Part shown: piece after piece, positions 11,109 through 22,382 of the stretch
Position numbering within the stretch: the first letter of the stretch is position 1
How the letters are laid out: every line of letters starts with the position of its first letter
DNA from: Diploscapter coronatus
Taxonomy: Eukaryota; Nematoda; Chromadorea; Rhabditida; Rhabditidae
DNA length: 64,000 nucleotides
Direction of reading: 5' to 3'
Assembly (NCBI GenBank): GCA_964036155.1
Contig: OZ038422.1
Span: 52,475,201 to 52,539,200, forward strand
Program-made: the position numbers and the translations under genes
Notes under the pieces: model-generated
Told to the model about the DNA's origin: nothing
What the model saw: the letters and a program-made list of their open reading frames with translations, nothing else
Database searches by the model: none

Positions 11109-12911
11109 ATGATTGAATGTCCTCCATTCCCCAAAGATACTCCGGTTTACCATGCAATGCTCCACATTACTTATTTTCTAACTACCCTAGTTGGAATATT
11201 CATCGTTGTTGCAATTTTATTAAAGTGCCCGAAATGTGTCAAAAGCATCAAATATCAGCTGATCGCTTTGATGGTTATTGGAGATATTGGAATATTTCTA
11301 CTTACAGAAGGTAAGTAATAGTTGAACCAAGTATGAGCACAGAAGTTTGATTTAAATTCTTCAAAATAAAGAATGAAAGTTGAAGTTTCATTGAAAAAAG
11401 TGAACTTAAAGTCCGAAATTGCTAAAAAATGTCATAATATCGTAACCGAAATTCGTGCACCTGGATCGAACCAAAATCGTCGCTAAACTAATTCCAGGAT
11501 TATTACCTACCTTCTATCTTCCATTTTTACTCATCAAAACTGATGGTGTGCTCAACTATTTCAATATCAATCCTGGAATTCAACTCGATCTCATGCTATC
11601 AGGAATTCTTCTAGCTATTGGAATCGTTATGTAATTTATTTAAAATCTACCAGTCCTAAGTTAAAATTCTAGCGAGATGTTTCTGACCCGTCTAAAAGCG
11701 ATAATGAGCCACAGAAAAACCTTATGGCGTTTCTGGGTGTTGAATATCGCAACTAAAATTATCATTATTACGATTATTGGCCTTCCATTATCCAATATTT
11801 ATGATCAGCATATTTATAAAGCTGGAATTTACTGCAATGAAGTAGTTTGGAGGAGATACGAAGTTAGTAAACTTTAAATTTTTCGTAATCATAATCTAAA
11901 ACATAATGTTATAAACAATTCGAATGGTAGGGAAAATACTTTTGTAATAAACATTCAAATCTGTCCAAGCTAGTAAAATTCACCAAATTGAGGCAGGGTT
12001 GGATGAAAAACGAGTAAGCTTTCCGAATTTAGAATTGTTATGATCCAGGTTTACGATAGTTCAAACAAGATAGAGTTTCGTATTTATACATTGAACAATA
12101 TTGCAGACGATATTTGCATTTCCTTCAGAATTACACCTGCCAAGACTCGCTACATAAAATCGGTGCTTGCGGTCTTGCGGATGAAAATAATTCGTCGATG
12201 CCGGCCCACAATGATTTTTATTGGCATAATATGATGATTAGCAGACTTCGAAGAGAACTTTTCGTTATGATCATTACAGCCATAAGTAATTCTTGCAGAA
12301 ATGAAAAATTATAGATATTTGAATTTTAGTAATCATCTGTATTTCTTATCTAACTTATGCAGAAATAAGAAATTTCCGAAGAAACGCTTCAACTCCGAAG
12401 AGCAAAATGGAATTAATTCTGATAAAGGACTCGATTGCTCAAGTATGTTTGTAATTTTCCCAAGTAGACTTATCTCTTACAATTCAGATCTTCGTAATTT
12501 TTGCTTTTTTGTCTATACCAATCGCAGTTCTAGTGGTTATTTATGTTTTCCAGATATTTTGTCAAGGTGTTTTTGAAAAAAAAATTGAAAATGTCCATTT
12601 TATAAAATTTAGACCTTGTTAATGCCGTGATTGTAATGATGTGTTCTGTGGGACTATGCTACGATATTTACATAATTTTCTTCTTGAGTTATGTCAGAGA
12701 AGCTGCTTTAGGACTCTGTAGATGCATTCTGCGAAAAGAACCATTGTTAGCAGTCCTTAAAATTATTTTCGATTTTTTCAATTTCAGAGGAAAGACTAGA
12801 GTTACCCATAAAGCCGCTGCACTTGCAATTATTCCTAATCGTAAACCATATGCGTATACAGGGAGAATTCAACAACCAATTTCGGCGCGTCTTGCTCGAC
12901 AACAAATTTAG
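11109..12911 (+). CDS. 7TM chemoreceptor, Str superfamily (Srh/Sri-like), copy B
   Basis: Exons: 11109-11310, 11498-11630, 11673-11862, 12129-12285, 12330-12442, 12488-12566, 12613-12911; 390 aa. It parallels copy A throughout: N-terminus MIECPPFPKDTPVYHAML, TM2-3 region GLLPTFYLPFLLIKTDG, loop cysteines NYTCQDSLHKIGACG, TM6 start KMELILIKDSIAQ, and the TM7 tail LSYVREAALGLCR. Exons 1-6 are the same length as in A. The last exon reads through where A appears to splice, giving a longer basic tail that ends in SARLARQQI. The first in-frame ATG matches that of A. A polyadenylation signal lies about 45 bases after the stop. Likely a sensory-neuron chemoreceptor; ligand unknown. Confidence 0.85.
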
Positions 12912-12955
12912 ACAAAACACACAGGTTGATAAAAATGTCTTAAGTCTTTTTGTTT

Positions 12956-12961
12956 AATAAA
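12956..12961 (+). terminator. Poly(A) signal of receptor B
   Basis: AATAAA 45 bases after the stop codon of receptor B, the usual spacing for nematode 3' UTRs. Confidence 0.6.
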
Positions 12962-13172
12962 TTATAGTTCAAAATCTTACGGTAACCATGTAATGTTTTT
13001 CGAGAAGAAAATATCCGAATGATAATTAGCACTTTGATAACAAAAATAGTATTCGAATTTTAAAAACTTATAACCTGTCACAGTAGGGAGCATAATTGAA
13101 AGTGATGCCTTCGTAAAAAATGAAAATACACCACGTCTGTTTTTGTACAACATTGATGTAAATGTTTCAAAC

Positions 13173-13239
13173 AGACTTGGGACTTTTGTTGAAATTTGGC
13201 CACCGTACCGCAGTTGCGGTGGAAAAGTCCCAGGTCTGC
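13173..13239. repeat. 67-bp foldback repeat with 16-bp arms
   Basis: Left arm cagacttgggactttt (13173-13188) and right arm aaaagtcccaggtctg (13224-13239) are inverse copies with one mismatch. The centre has a second inverted pair, ccaccg/cggtgg. The end sequence CAGACYTGGG resembles the CAGACCTAGG end of the family at 3258 and 21721. Confidence 0.7.
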
Positions 13240-14750
13240 CAATCAATAAATCGATATCACCACGTGAAAGAGCGGTATCGAATTGTATAGTAGGTGCCGA
13301 TCAACTATTAAAACACAAATTTGCGATAATCGAAAGAGTTATCAGCTATGGACAATATTAAATCAAGTAAAAGGGGTGTGACTTGACGATCCCTACCTTA
13401 GTCGAATCTTTTGAAGAATGGGATAAAAATAACAGCAGCCGTGTTCTGCTCTGTCCGATAGAAAGAACCAAGTTTTAGACACGGTAGAGGAGGAGGTCAT
13501 CTCTTTATCGAGGGATGACAAAGACAAATAGGATAGAGAGAAAGAATGAGAAACAAAATCGCTGATTCAAGCAGATGGGCAAAAGTTTTCTGACCAGCTA
13601 AGAGATTCAAAAGATCAACATCAAAAATTCAAAATTAACAAATTTCGATGCGATCAACACTATCAACTCATGCGTATATAATTTCAAATTAGTTCGAAGA
13701 ATTTTAGATAAAAATTTTGAACAAACCTGTTCTAATTACGATTTTTCCGTAAATCCAAATCAAGGATGCACTAACTCATCTCGAAACTCGAGTTCTAATA
13801 GTAATGCTACTCGCTAATGCGTTGGAATTTAATTTTTTCAAAAAACCTATGTTCAAGTTACAAAATATTTTAACTCCAACATCCTAGATCCTAAACCCCT
13901 TTCGTCGATGCTCCTCAACTTACAATAGACTTCAATAAATCGGTTTAAAGTATCACCAATACCTCTCAACTAAAGCATGACAAATTTAAGCATTTCTTTA
14001 CAAATTGTTATCCAAACATGATCACAGACTATTAGACGACACTAATTCTAGCATCCAGCATAATCATATTATTACAGTCATAGTTACAAGCAAGGAACGC
14101 GATTTGGTTCTCTAAAATATCTAACTACGTACACCTCATCGCATTCCAAAAGTATTCCATAGAAAATTACTTCTCGGTTAAACGGACATTCCCTTGACCT
14201 AAAAAGTTAATCTCATAAGATTACCAAGAGGCAGAAACGAAAGAGTGAGATAAGGAAAATGGTTACAGATAAGCAAAACTAGTGATAAAACGATAAGAGA
14301 GGAGCAAGAATAGAAGAAATGAAGAAGTAAAGGACAAAGTGGAAAAGATAGAGCCGCGCCAATTGCTAGCGAGTGCACTAAATAACAAAATTAAGAGGTT
14401 GTGAATTATCACAGGCGATTTTCTTTCTCTATTCTTCAACATGGAATGATACAGTGCAGTCAATCACCACCAACCTCGACCTCGCCACAAATGAGGAGTA
14501 CTATTTTTCTCATTTCTACCTTTTTGCATTACCATTTCCAATTTCTCTAAATTTTTTTCAGCTGAAAATTTCAAATTCTGTTTCTCTAATTTCACTACTC
14601 TCTTAACTCAAATCCCTTTATGTACAAAATACAGAAAAAGAGCGGATTTCGAAATACGAATAAATGGGTGGAGCTTTTTACTGCCTGTGCACTTCTTTCT
14701 GCTCCTTTTTCTTACCTTCCCGCTACAGTTCCCTGCCGCACCTTACTTCA

Positions 14751-14758
14751 TATAAAAG
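14751..14758 (+). promoter_or_regulatory. TATA-like box, probable collagen promoter
   Basis: TATAAAAG in a GC-richer context (cttcatataaaaggccc). It lies 0.58 kb before the collagen ATG, so a 5'-UTR intron or trans-splicing at about 15332 would be needed to link them. Inferred only from sequence. Confidence 0.35.
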
Positions 14759-15333
14759 GCCCTAGTGATCTCGTCTTTCAGGGTTCTCGGGTCACATCGT
14801 CTCTTCCTTCATTTCGACTTAAGAGATTTGCTTGTCATTTTAGATTTTAAATTAGGATCATCTAAAATTGAATTGCTTTAATTCTCAAATCAGCTAATGG
14901 GTCAACCATTAACTGAAATAGCAAAATATTTAGGGCAAGACAATAGTTCTATCTAAATATTTTGAAAGATTCATCTTATGATCTTTTCTAATTCATATTC
15001 ACTAATCATATCCTTTCATTCTCTTCTCCCATTATTCACACTTACCGTAAAGTCTAAAATACAAGCCTCTAAAATATAATTCCACAACTGAAGTTGTCAA
15101 AACTGTCCATGACTCAGTTCAAATCATGTTGGGGATTACTTATGCATTCTTTAGAATATTTAGATTAAGTTTCTACAAATATAATATGATAAAATACGAC
15201 AGTTTGAAAATTTCAATTTTTTTTCGAAAAACTGAACTCCATGGACTTTTATTTTAGGACTTGCGGTATCTATTCGCATGCATTTTGTTCTATTCTAATT
15301 AACTTCATTTTACTTATTGATTTCCTTTACAGG

Positions 15334-17963
15334 ATGTTCGAAGAGAAGCTCCTCGTGGGGATCGCCTCCACTTGCTCGCTGATCGCCGTGATCACCTGCA
15401 TGATCGTCATCCCGACGATCTACAGGGAGATCAACGATATCCACGACGAGGTCATCGACTCCGTCAACGTGTTCCGCGTGGAGACCGACACTGCCTGGGC
15501 CGACATGATGGACGTCCAAGTCCTGGTCACCCCTCCATCCAAGCCCAGAGAGAACCCATTCGCCTCGGTCTTCCGTCAGAAGCGTCAGTCTTACAGCGGA
15601 CTCCCATCTTGGTGCCAGTGCACTCCCCCAGTCGCCCACTGCCCACCGTTAGTATCTTGTTCTTATTGTTATGACGAAAAATAATTGTTTATTCAATTTC
15701 AGCGGACCTCCCGGACCCCCTGGACCTCGTAAGTTCGACTTTTTTTTTATTTTAAAATCCCCTAAAGAAGTGAAGGAGTTGAGAAGAGAGCGACATTTAA
15801 TCGAAAAATTTAACATACATTGACGGTGCTAATAACCATTTTATACAATAGAATTATCAGAAGATATGCGAGAATTGTGAAAAAGAGCAAATGTGATATT
15901 CAATCATTTACTGCTTACAATAGTTAATCATATACCATTTCAGCTGGACAGCCCGGAAATCCTGTGAGAACTATTTTCATATATAACTTGCATAGTGTTA
16001 TCAGTAATATTAATATATTTTTTCGGGATAACTTACATATTGTATCCTGAAAAAATATAATATTCACTGGTGATGTGTCCCTGTGAATTATATTTGAATG
16101 AACCGAAAATAGGGACCCCCTGGAAACCCTGGAGCCGACAACCACCATGTCCATCCACCCATCTCTTGCCCAGCTCCACCCAACGACTGCAAGCGATGCC
16201 CAAGAGGGTAAGTTTTTCTTGATATTTCAGTTATTTGGCTTGAAAAATCTCGTATCTGAAATAAGAAAAAGAAATCAAACTATTCAATAATGATATGTAT
16301 AATGTGATGCATATCGGCACCACTTGATAAAATAATATAAATCAATAGCACTATTTTCAAGCCAAATATGACGTTTAATGATTTTTTATTAATTCATATT
16401 TTCATTTTGAACGACTAATCCATGTAATTTCAGACCACCAGGACCGTAAGTTCCCTAGTTTTTTTTATTTCTCTGACCAATATCTAATCAACAAATGATT
16501 TAAGTCCTGGACCTGATGGACATATGGGACCTGCTGTAAGCTAATTTTATTCCAGAATTTTCACTAAATTTCACTTTTTAGGGACACCCTGGAGTAAGCT
16601 GGAACCATACATTTCAGAGGTTATGCTAATTTAACTTAAGGCCCCAGGACAGCCAGGTGGCAGAGGACGCAGCGGCCCACCAGGACCCGTAAGATTTTGA
16701 TTAACTCATCCTCGAATTTGATTCTAATTTTATTCCATTTCAGCCAGGACCTGCCGGAGGCGAGTTTTCTTCCATTTGTCGACACAAAACACGATTATTA
16801 TTTTGATATTTTAATCTGAATCTAATCATCTCCAGGACTTTAATTCAGAATATCTTACAAATTACAGCTTTTCTCCTTCTTAAATTCCATTTCAAATCCT
16901 CCCTTAATATACCATCAAATTTGACTAATCTTTAGATGCTGGAAAATCAGGAAGCCCAGTATGGAAATGCTTTATAAATAATTTGCATATCATCGGTGAT
17001 AGCATTATTGCGTTTCAAGATAATTTAATACCTCACAAATTACTCTTGATAACTGTATAATAATTATCACTGATGATAATACGTGAATTATCTATAAAAA
17101 TTCAACTGATCTAGGGACAACCCGGACGCCGTAAGTTCTAAAACTATCTGATCCAATGATGCATATAATTTGATTTTCAGCCGGACTCGCAGGAAAGAGT
17201 GGAACTTGTGGATATGGAAAACCAGGAAGACCAGGGTAAATCATTCATAGCTCAAAAACATAACATAATCCATGAAATTTTAGAGCCCCAGGACAGCCCG
17301 TATGTTTTACCAAGCTAATTCGCTGAAAACTAACTAATTTCTAAATTATTTAGGGAGAGCCAGGAAACAATGGAGGCCCAGGAGCCCCAGGTTCACGATT
17401 CATAAACGATTTAACCCTAGGATTAATGCTAATTCTGGGCGTAAAAACCCAGCGTCAAATTATCCAAAGGTTTAAATTGATTATTGAAATCATTTAAGGA
17501 GGCGACGGACATCCCGTGAGTTGAATTAACACCTAACCTGATCACTTTTAAAATTAATTTAGGGACCCGGTGGACGACCAGGAAACCCAGGTATCGAATT
17601 CACAGCTATTTACTGCCTATCGAAGATTGTGATTGAATGGGAATTTTTGGCGAAGTTGAATCTGAAATCTCTCATTTAATCATGATTTTGATCGGTTGAA
17701 ATCGCTATGAATGACTCGATTGCAGGAAACCCCGGAAGGTAGATTTTCAAAACTTGATCTTTGATTAATAATTGCTGTTCATTCAGACCAGGAGGAGATG
17801 GTCTGCCAGGAATTCCAGGACAGCCGTAAGAAGACTCCAATATTGCTTATAATTGTGAAAAACGGTTGATACTTGCAGAGGAATCCCAGGACCAGACTCG
17901 GCTTACTGCCCCTGCCCAGGAAGATCCAGCTACTTCCAGGCCAAGAGCTACAAGAAGCATTAA
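15334..17963 (+). CDS. Cuticle collagen, 300 aa, 19 exons
   Basis: Exons: 15334-15647, 15703-15728, 15944-15963, 16113-16207, 16434-16445, 16505-16535, 16582-16593, 16641-16688, 16744-16759, 16936-16958, 17115-17130, 17181-17235, 17284-17299, 17354-17390, 17499-17515, 17563-17590, 17726-17738, 17787-17825, 17879-17963. The phase sum is exactly 903 nt. The N-terminus has a membrane/signal segment (residues about 7-27). A conserved non-collagenous region with DTAWADMMDVQ follows, then a basic processing site RQKR, then a Cys cluster (WCQCTPPVAHC). The Gly-X-Y tracts after that are interrupted by Cys spacers (SCPAPPNDCKRC and GTCGYG), and the tail is YCPCPGRSS...YKKH. This is the standard plan of nematode cuticle collagens, which trimerise and are cross-linked into the exoskeleton. 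The number of introns is very unusual for the family. Intron 9 has a GC donor. Confidence 0.9.
16005..16064. repeat. Intronic hairpin 1 in the collagen gene
   Basis: In intron 3. The arm around 16010-16029 (taatatattttttcgggat) pairs with 16043-16062 (atcctgaaaaaatataatat) around a short loop, giving about 20 bp of near-perfect stem. Confidence 0.6.
16232..16369. repeat. Intronic inverted repeat 2 in the collagen gene
   Basis: In intron 4. tatttggcttgaaaaa at 16232 is the inverse of ttttcaagccaaatat ending at 16369; about 105 bases lie between the arms. Confidence 0.65.
16974..17095. repeat. Intronic inverted repeat 3 in the collagen gene
   Basis: In intron 10. ataaataatttgcatatc plus atcggtgata is an imperfect inverse of tatcactgatgataat plus acgtgaattatctat. 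The arms are about 30 nt with several mismatches. Confidence 0.5.
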
Positions 17964-18135
17964 GCGGTGGTCCTCGGACCGAACTGGAGACGAACACCCA
18001 AAAACTAGCATCTTCCCACCATCCATTCTCTCCAGTCTCGCTTCATTTTTTCTTCTTTTCGTATCTTTGTCTTCTTCTGCTTCAAACCTCTCACCCAAGA
18101 GTGTTGAGCATCATAAAATTCACTTGCAATTCTAA

Positions 18136-18141
18136 AATAAA
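18136..18141 (+). terminator. Poly(A) signal of the collagen gene
   Basis: AATAAA 173 bases after the collagen stop codon, in the tail-to-tail gap with the minus-strand receptor. Confidence 0.55.
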
Positions 18142-18406
18142 TGATTTGCACATGAGGTGCCGTGTTAAATTTATTAGAAACATTCAATTAAATTACAAAA
18201 TACATGAAAATCAGCTTTCCATTTTCAATAAAAATTCAGACTAGTCAAAATTTAACAAATATGTAATATGAAAGCTGATCTTTACCAATTTTTACCTGTA
18301 GACTAAAAATGCAATGAAACACTATGTAGTCATGATTGCTTTTCATCTTAAAAATTCATGCTTTGTAAAACAAGATCAATCGAGCATAAAAATATCTCTC
18401 GAATAC

Positions 18407-20722
18407 TCAATTATTCATGACAAATCCCTGTTGAGAAGAAATTGTGAATCTCTTGTTGCCAATGCCATTCATATTCATTGCACTTTTAATCACTGTCTTC
18501 TCCGAAATCGAAGACCTCGTTCCAGTGAAGGCGCTTCTCACGACAGCTTGAGTGTAGAGAAATATCGCTGCATTTATTAGGCCCTAAAATCAAATTTATC
18601 ATATTCTACAAAAAAAAAACATACTGCAGATTTATCTTAATTCAATATTTCCTATAGTGTACGAATTTTTTAACGCAAAATTTGAAATTTCATTGCAAGA
18701 TCTCCCAGTTTTTTTGTTTACATTTATGCAAGTCAAATTCAATTTGCAATAAAATCTGGCAAACAAAAGTCCAATTATTATGTGGATATTAGAGTATTTT
18801 CGCATGTGACATGCAGTAATTATGGGAATATTTACCTTGCACAAATTCATCACGTAGAAGAGGTTGTTTGAATATCCCGGGTTGAATATAAGAATGAGGT
18901 CGGGCACGGTGAACATCAGAATCGTGTTCGAAGTGATCAGCGCGATCGTCAGTGTCATTTTCGTCAATTTTTTCGTGCTCAACACTTCGACCCCTTGAAT
19001 TTGGGCACTGTTGGATAAAATCTGAAAAGAACATTTTCAAAATGATCAATATAGATAATTAATAAAGCATGGAATATAAAAAGTAAAATTGTTTAAATTA
19101 ATTATTTTAAAAAATATATCGCAACATCAACGCATATTAAATTAGATCAAATTTTGTTATGATGGTGCTTACAAGTTTTCCAGATTATTTATCACGAATT
19201 CGTAATAATGCGATCTTATCAATTGACAGAATTTTATAACTAGCTTACATTATAAAGCCGATGAAATATAGGAATATATACGAGAATACACGCTAATGTG
19301 CAAGTAACTCGAATCAGCCGTAAAAATTCGAAATTACTAGGAGTTAAGGCATTTACCAAATTGCACATCATTGGTTGCTAAAATATACCTTTTTGAAATA
19401 TGCCTCGAATAAAAAATTGCACTTACATCTTTGGTAACATCAAAAGGCACACTATCGCTAATTGCTTTGAAAATCGGATAAATCCCCAGTAAGTATGGCA
19501 ATGCAATAAACGTGGCGATGTAAGCATATGGCAATCGACCATATCTCATAGGGTTATACGTGCAATATAATCTATCAAACGCTGATACTATACATAACAA
19601 TCCTTAAAAATGCACAAATTAGGAAGAACAAACTCGAAAAAAAATTGCCTGCAACAGCTGTATTAATCATGAAAAGTAACACGTGCGGACTTTTAGCACA
19701 ATACCATTTCGTTACTGCGGGAATATCTAAAGTTAGGTTCAAATCTTAATAATTCTTGATAGAGGCATAAATATTGGTGTTTCGTTTTGATTAAAGGAAA
19801 AAAACTCCTATTTCTACGCTAATGGTGCAATTTTTCACATTTATTCCTTTAGCAATTATATGCAAATAGAATATTTATAAATTTTTTGCAGGAATTTTTA
19901 AGCATTTATGATATACTTACGTACATTCGTATTTCATAATAATCTGTATCCGAATTATACCCGTAACGAAATAAGTCGCTCCGAAAATTACATCAAAGGC
20001 CATTGTGCCTAAATTAATCGTCTCAAATTTGCTTACAATGATTTATTATGTGGTTGTGTGGTTGCTTACATAGAACAATCGCACTTTCGCGATGACATCG
20101 AGTTTTCTTAACTAATGTAAGACGAACTATGACGAATAAATTAAAGGAAATTATCGCAAGTCCACCAATTATGTAAAACCATACGGATCTCTAAAAGTTT
20201 TCATCTAAACCAAATTTAGTCATGTTAGAATTTCGTTTTGATCTAATCATGGGAAAATGGCGTTTATTATTACTTTTTGAAAACATTTCATACGGTAACT
20301 TTCACTTTTAATATAGGCGTGTGATAAAGTTTACATTTTTGCTCAAAGTCTCCAAATAGTTAGTTAAAATTTCGAGACAAAGTTACAATGGAATTATTTT
20401 CAAACATAAAAATTATATATAAGAGGTAAATTAGACGACTTTTGCAGTAGATAATTATAAATAAGGAGCTTTTTGGAACATGCATTAGTAATGGTTTATG
20501 CATCGAGATTTCTGGTTTGTAAAGTAATCATTATAGAGATATCTCAACAAGAGACATTTTGTCAATTAGTAATTTTAAAGGTTGCTTATCAAAAGTCATT
20601 TATGAAACCAACAATATAGTAAAATTAATAATAGACATTTTAGTGAATATAAATAATCTAACCTGATCATAATCAGCAACTCGATCTTTCGTAAATACAA
20701 TCAGATTCGAGCTAGAATCCAT
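18407..20722 (-). CDS. 7TM serpentine receptor, 336 aa (rhodopsin-like/Srsx-like)
   Basis: Exons on the minus strand: 20722-20663, 20190-20070, 20008-19925, 19726-19649, 19602-19427, 19377-19249, 19021-18836, 18583-18407; phases sum to 1011 nt. The N-terminus is hydrophilic (MDSSSNLIVFTKDRVADYDQ). TM1 follows (WFYIIGGLAIISFNLFVIV), then a DRY-like motif after TM3 reading AFDRLYCTYNPMRY. A long third intracellular loop is rich in K and T (VEVLSTKKLTKM), and the TM7 end reads NAAIFLYTQAVVRSAF with a polar tail. This fits a nematode GPCR closer to the Srsx or peptide-receptor type than to the receptors at 7.9-12.9 kb. The family is not certain. Intron 4 (19648-19603) begins with GC rather than GT. 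The gene is convergent with the collagen. Confidence 0.8.
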
Positions 20723-21385
20723 TTAAGCAAAAATCCGAAGAATATAAAAATTAGGCCGGCCCCATACAATAAATTACAAATTTTTCTGAAAGGCTGATTA
20801 AAATTTTTAAAAGAAATTTTCAATTCACAAAACTAATTGCAAGCTAGTGTAGGAAGAATCAATATCACAAATGAACGACTAAATTGCGCAATTCATAAAA
20901 ATCTAAATTCTTCGAATAGCTGGATTTATATCTATAATTTAAAAAAGCACGTAGTGAAGAAGTCGATTTTCAGGATTAAATATAATTTGAAAAGTTTTCA
21001 AAGGCATGAAATTGCACATATGTCTAGAAGTACCTATATAATTCAATTTAACTAAATACCAACTTATATGTGAAAACTATCAGAGAACAAGTGTGAATAA
21101 CATGGAAAATAATGAGCAAGCTAAATCGGGAAAATATTTTTGTAAATTCCTGCTAAAATATATGAGATCAACTTATCGGAAAAGTCTCATAGCTCTGCTT
21201 GGAATTGTTAAGCATGCCTTATAAAGATTAGGACACGAGATTCGATTTGCACAATAAAATTAACTGCAAATTGTTTATTAGTGATATGAAAAAGTTAAGA
21301 TAAAAGAAGGAATGACTCAATTTACATAGGAAAGGCCTATTCAGTAGCATACTTCATCAAAACAGGAGTAATATTGACTTTTCTT

Positions 21386-21715
21386 ACTAGGGAACTCTTT
21401 TAGGGTTCCATGGAACTTCGCAATGAGACCGGGCGCATCTGAAAGAGCGAATTTTTTGAATCTATTCATATAATTTTTCCAATAAAAATGAAAATCACAT
21501 TTTGGTTCTTATGTGACCTTATTTTTCTTTACTAAGTCTTGTAGAAATTAGCATACGAGTTATTTTCTAAAGAGAAAAATCGATTTTTTGAGCTAATTAC
21601 AGTAATTATTCTTTTTTTTTTTAAAGCGATATGAGTTGCATCAGAAAAATCTTCTCTTCAAACGCACCCGGCCTCGTTGCGAAATTCCACGGGACCCTAA
21701 AAAGGTTCCCCTGTC
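21386..21715. mobile_element. 330-bp MITE-like element with about 60-bp terminal inverted repeats
   Basis: The left arm at 21386-21447 includes tagggttccatggaacttcg and gaccgggcgcatct. The right arm at 21654-21715, read as complement, includes tagggtcccgtggaatttcg and ggccgggtgcgttt, in the same order and spacing. Identity is high over about 60 bases. The interior is AT-rich and non-coding. Confidence 0.8.
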
Positions 21716-21720
21716 AGATA

Positions 21721-21850
21721 AAAGCAGACCTAGGGGGCACTTTCGTCAGACGAAAAAATTTATGGGAGATAGGTCGCAGAGGGAAAATTTTGTATGGCGA
21801 GGTAGGTCGTAAGGGGTTTCTGACGATGGTCTTCTCTGGGTCTGCTTTTT
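21721..21850. mobile_element. Inverted-repeat element (copy 2 of the small family)
   Basis: Ends aaagcagacc (21721-21730) and gggtctgctttt (21838-21849) are inverse. The internal palindrome tttcgtcagacgaaaa and the block ggtttctgacgatggtcttc match the copy at 3258-3350. It directly abuts the 330-bp element. Confidence 0.7.
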
Positions 21851-22382
21851 CCTCAATCATTTTTTAGAAACACTGGTGTTTTTCTAAAAATTTCCTTTAT
21901 TCATGCATTCCGAAATATTCAGAAGATATAGGAAGATCGTTTATGATGGAGGTTAATTATGCAAGAATGCAAGAGATAAAATTGATGGAGGATAGACATA
22001 TAAAAAGGAGGTTGGGATTTGAGTTGGCACATTTATGACGTAGAGTTTACAAAAAATAGATTTTTATGTACTCAAATTAATTCTCTTTGGGAAATTTTCA
22101 AAAATCAATGAAATAATCAAATTCTATCATTTTTTGAGATGGAAAAACATGAAATCAGTAAATTTCCTATTAAAAATCCCGAAAAGTCGCTCGTTACAAA
22201 TTCTCGTCATAAATATGCCACTCAATTACATCAGTTTTGGTCTCCCTGATTCTTCTTTGATAAAATCAAATAAATTAAAACCGAAAATCAATAATTTGTC
22301 TAGAAATAGGAGTTTACAAAAAAGGCTCAACAAAAGAATCCTTCACTTCATATGACGATTTCATCAGCCATCCCTGCTTGCT

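Larger units (their letters stand above)
12912..15333. other. Intergenic region upstream of the collagen gene
   Basis: Contains the 3' UTR of receptor B, a small foldback repeat at 13173-13239, and about 2 kb of AT-rich sequence without a supportable gene. A TATA-like box at 14751 probably belongs to the collagen promoter. The ATG-proximal TTTACAG at 15326-15332 is either the acceptor of a 5'-UTR intron or a trans-splice site. Confidence 0.5.
20723..22382. other. Intergenic with two adjacent inverted-repeat elements
   Basis: Holds the promoter side of the minus-strand receptor, two small elements at 21386-21850, and the 3' region of the downstream membrane-protein gene. No supportable coding region. 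Confidence 0.55.
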
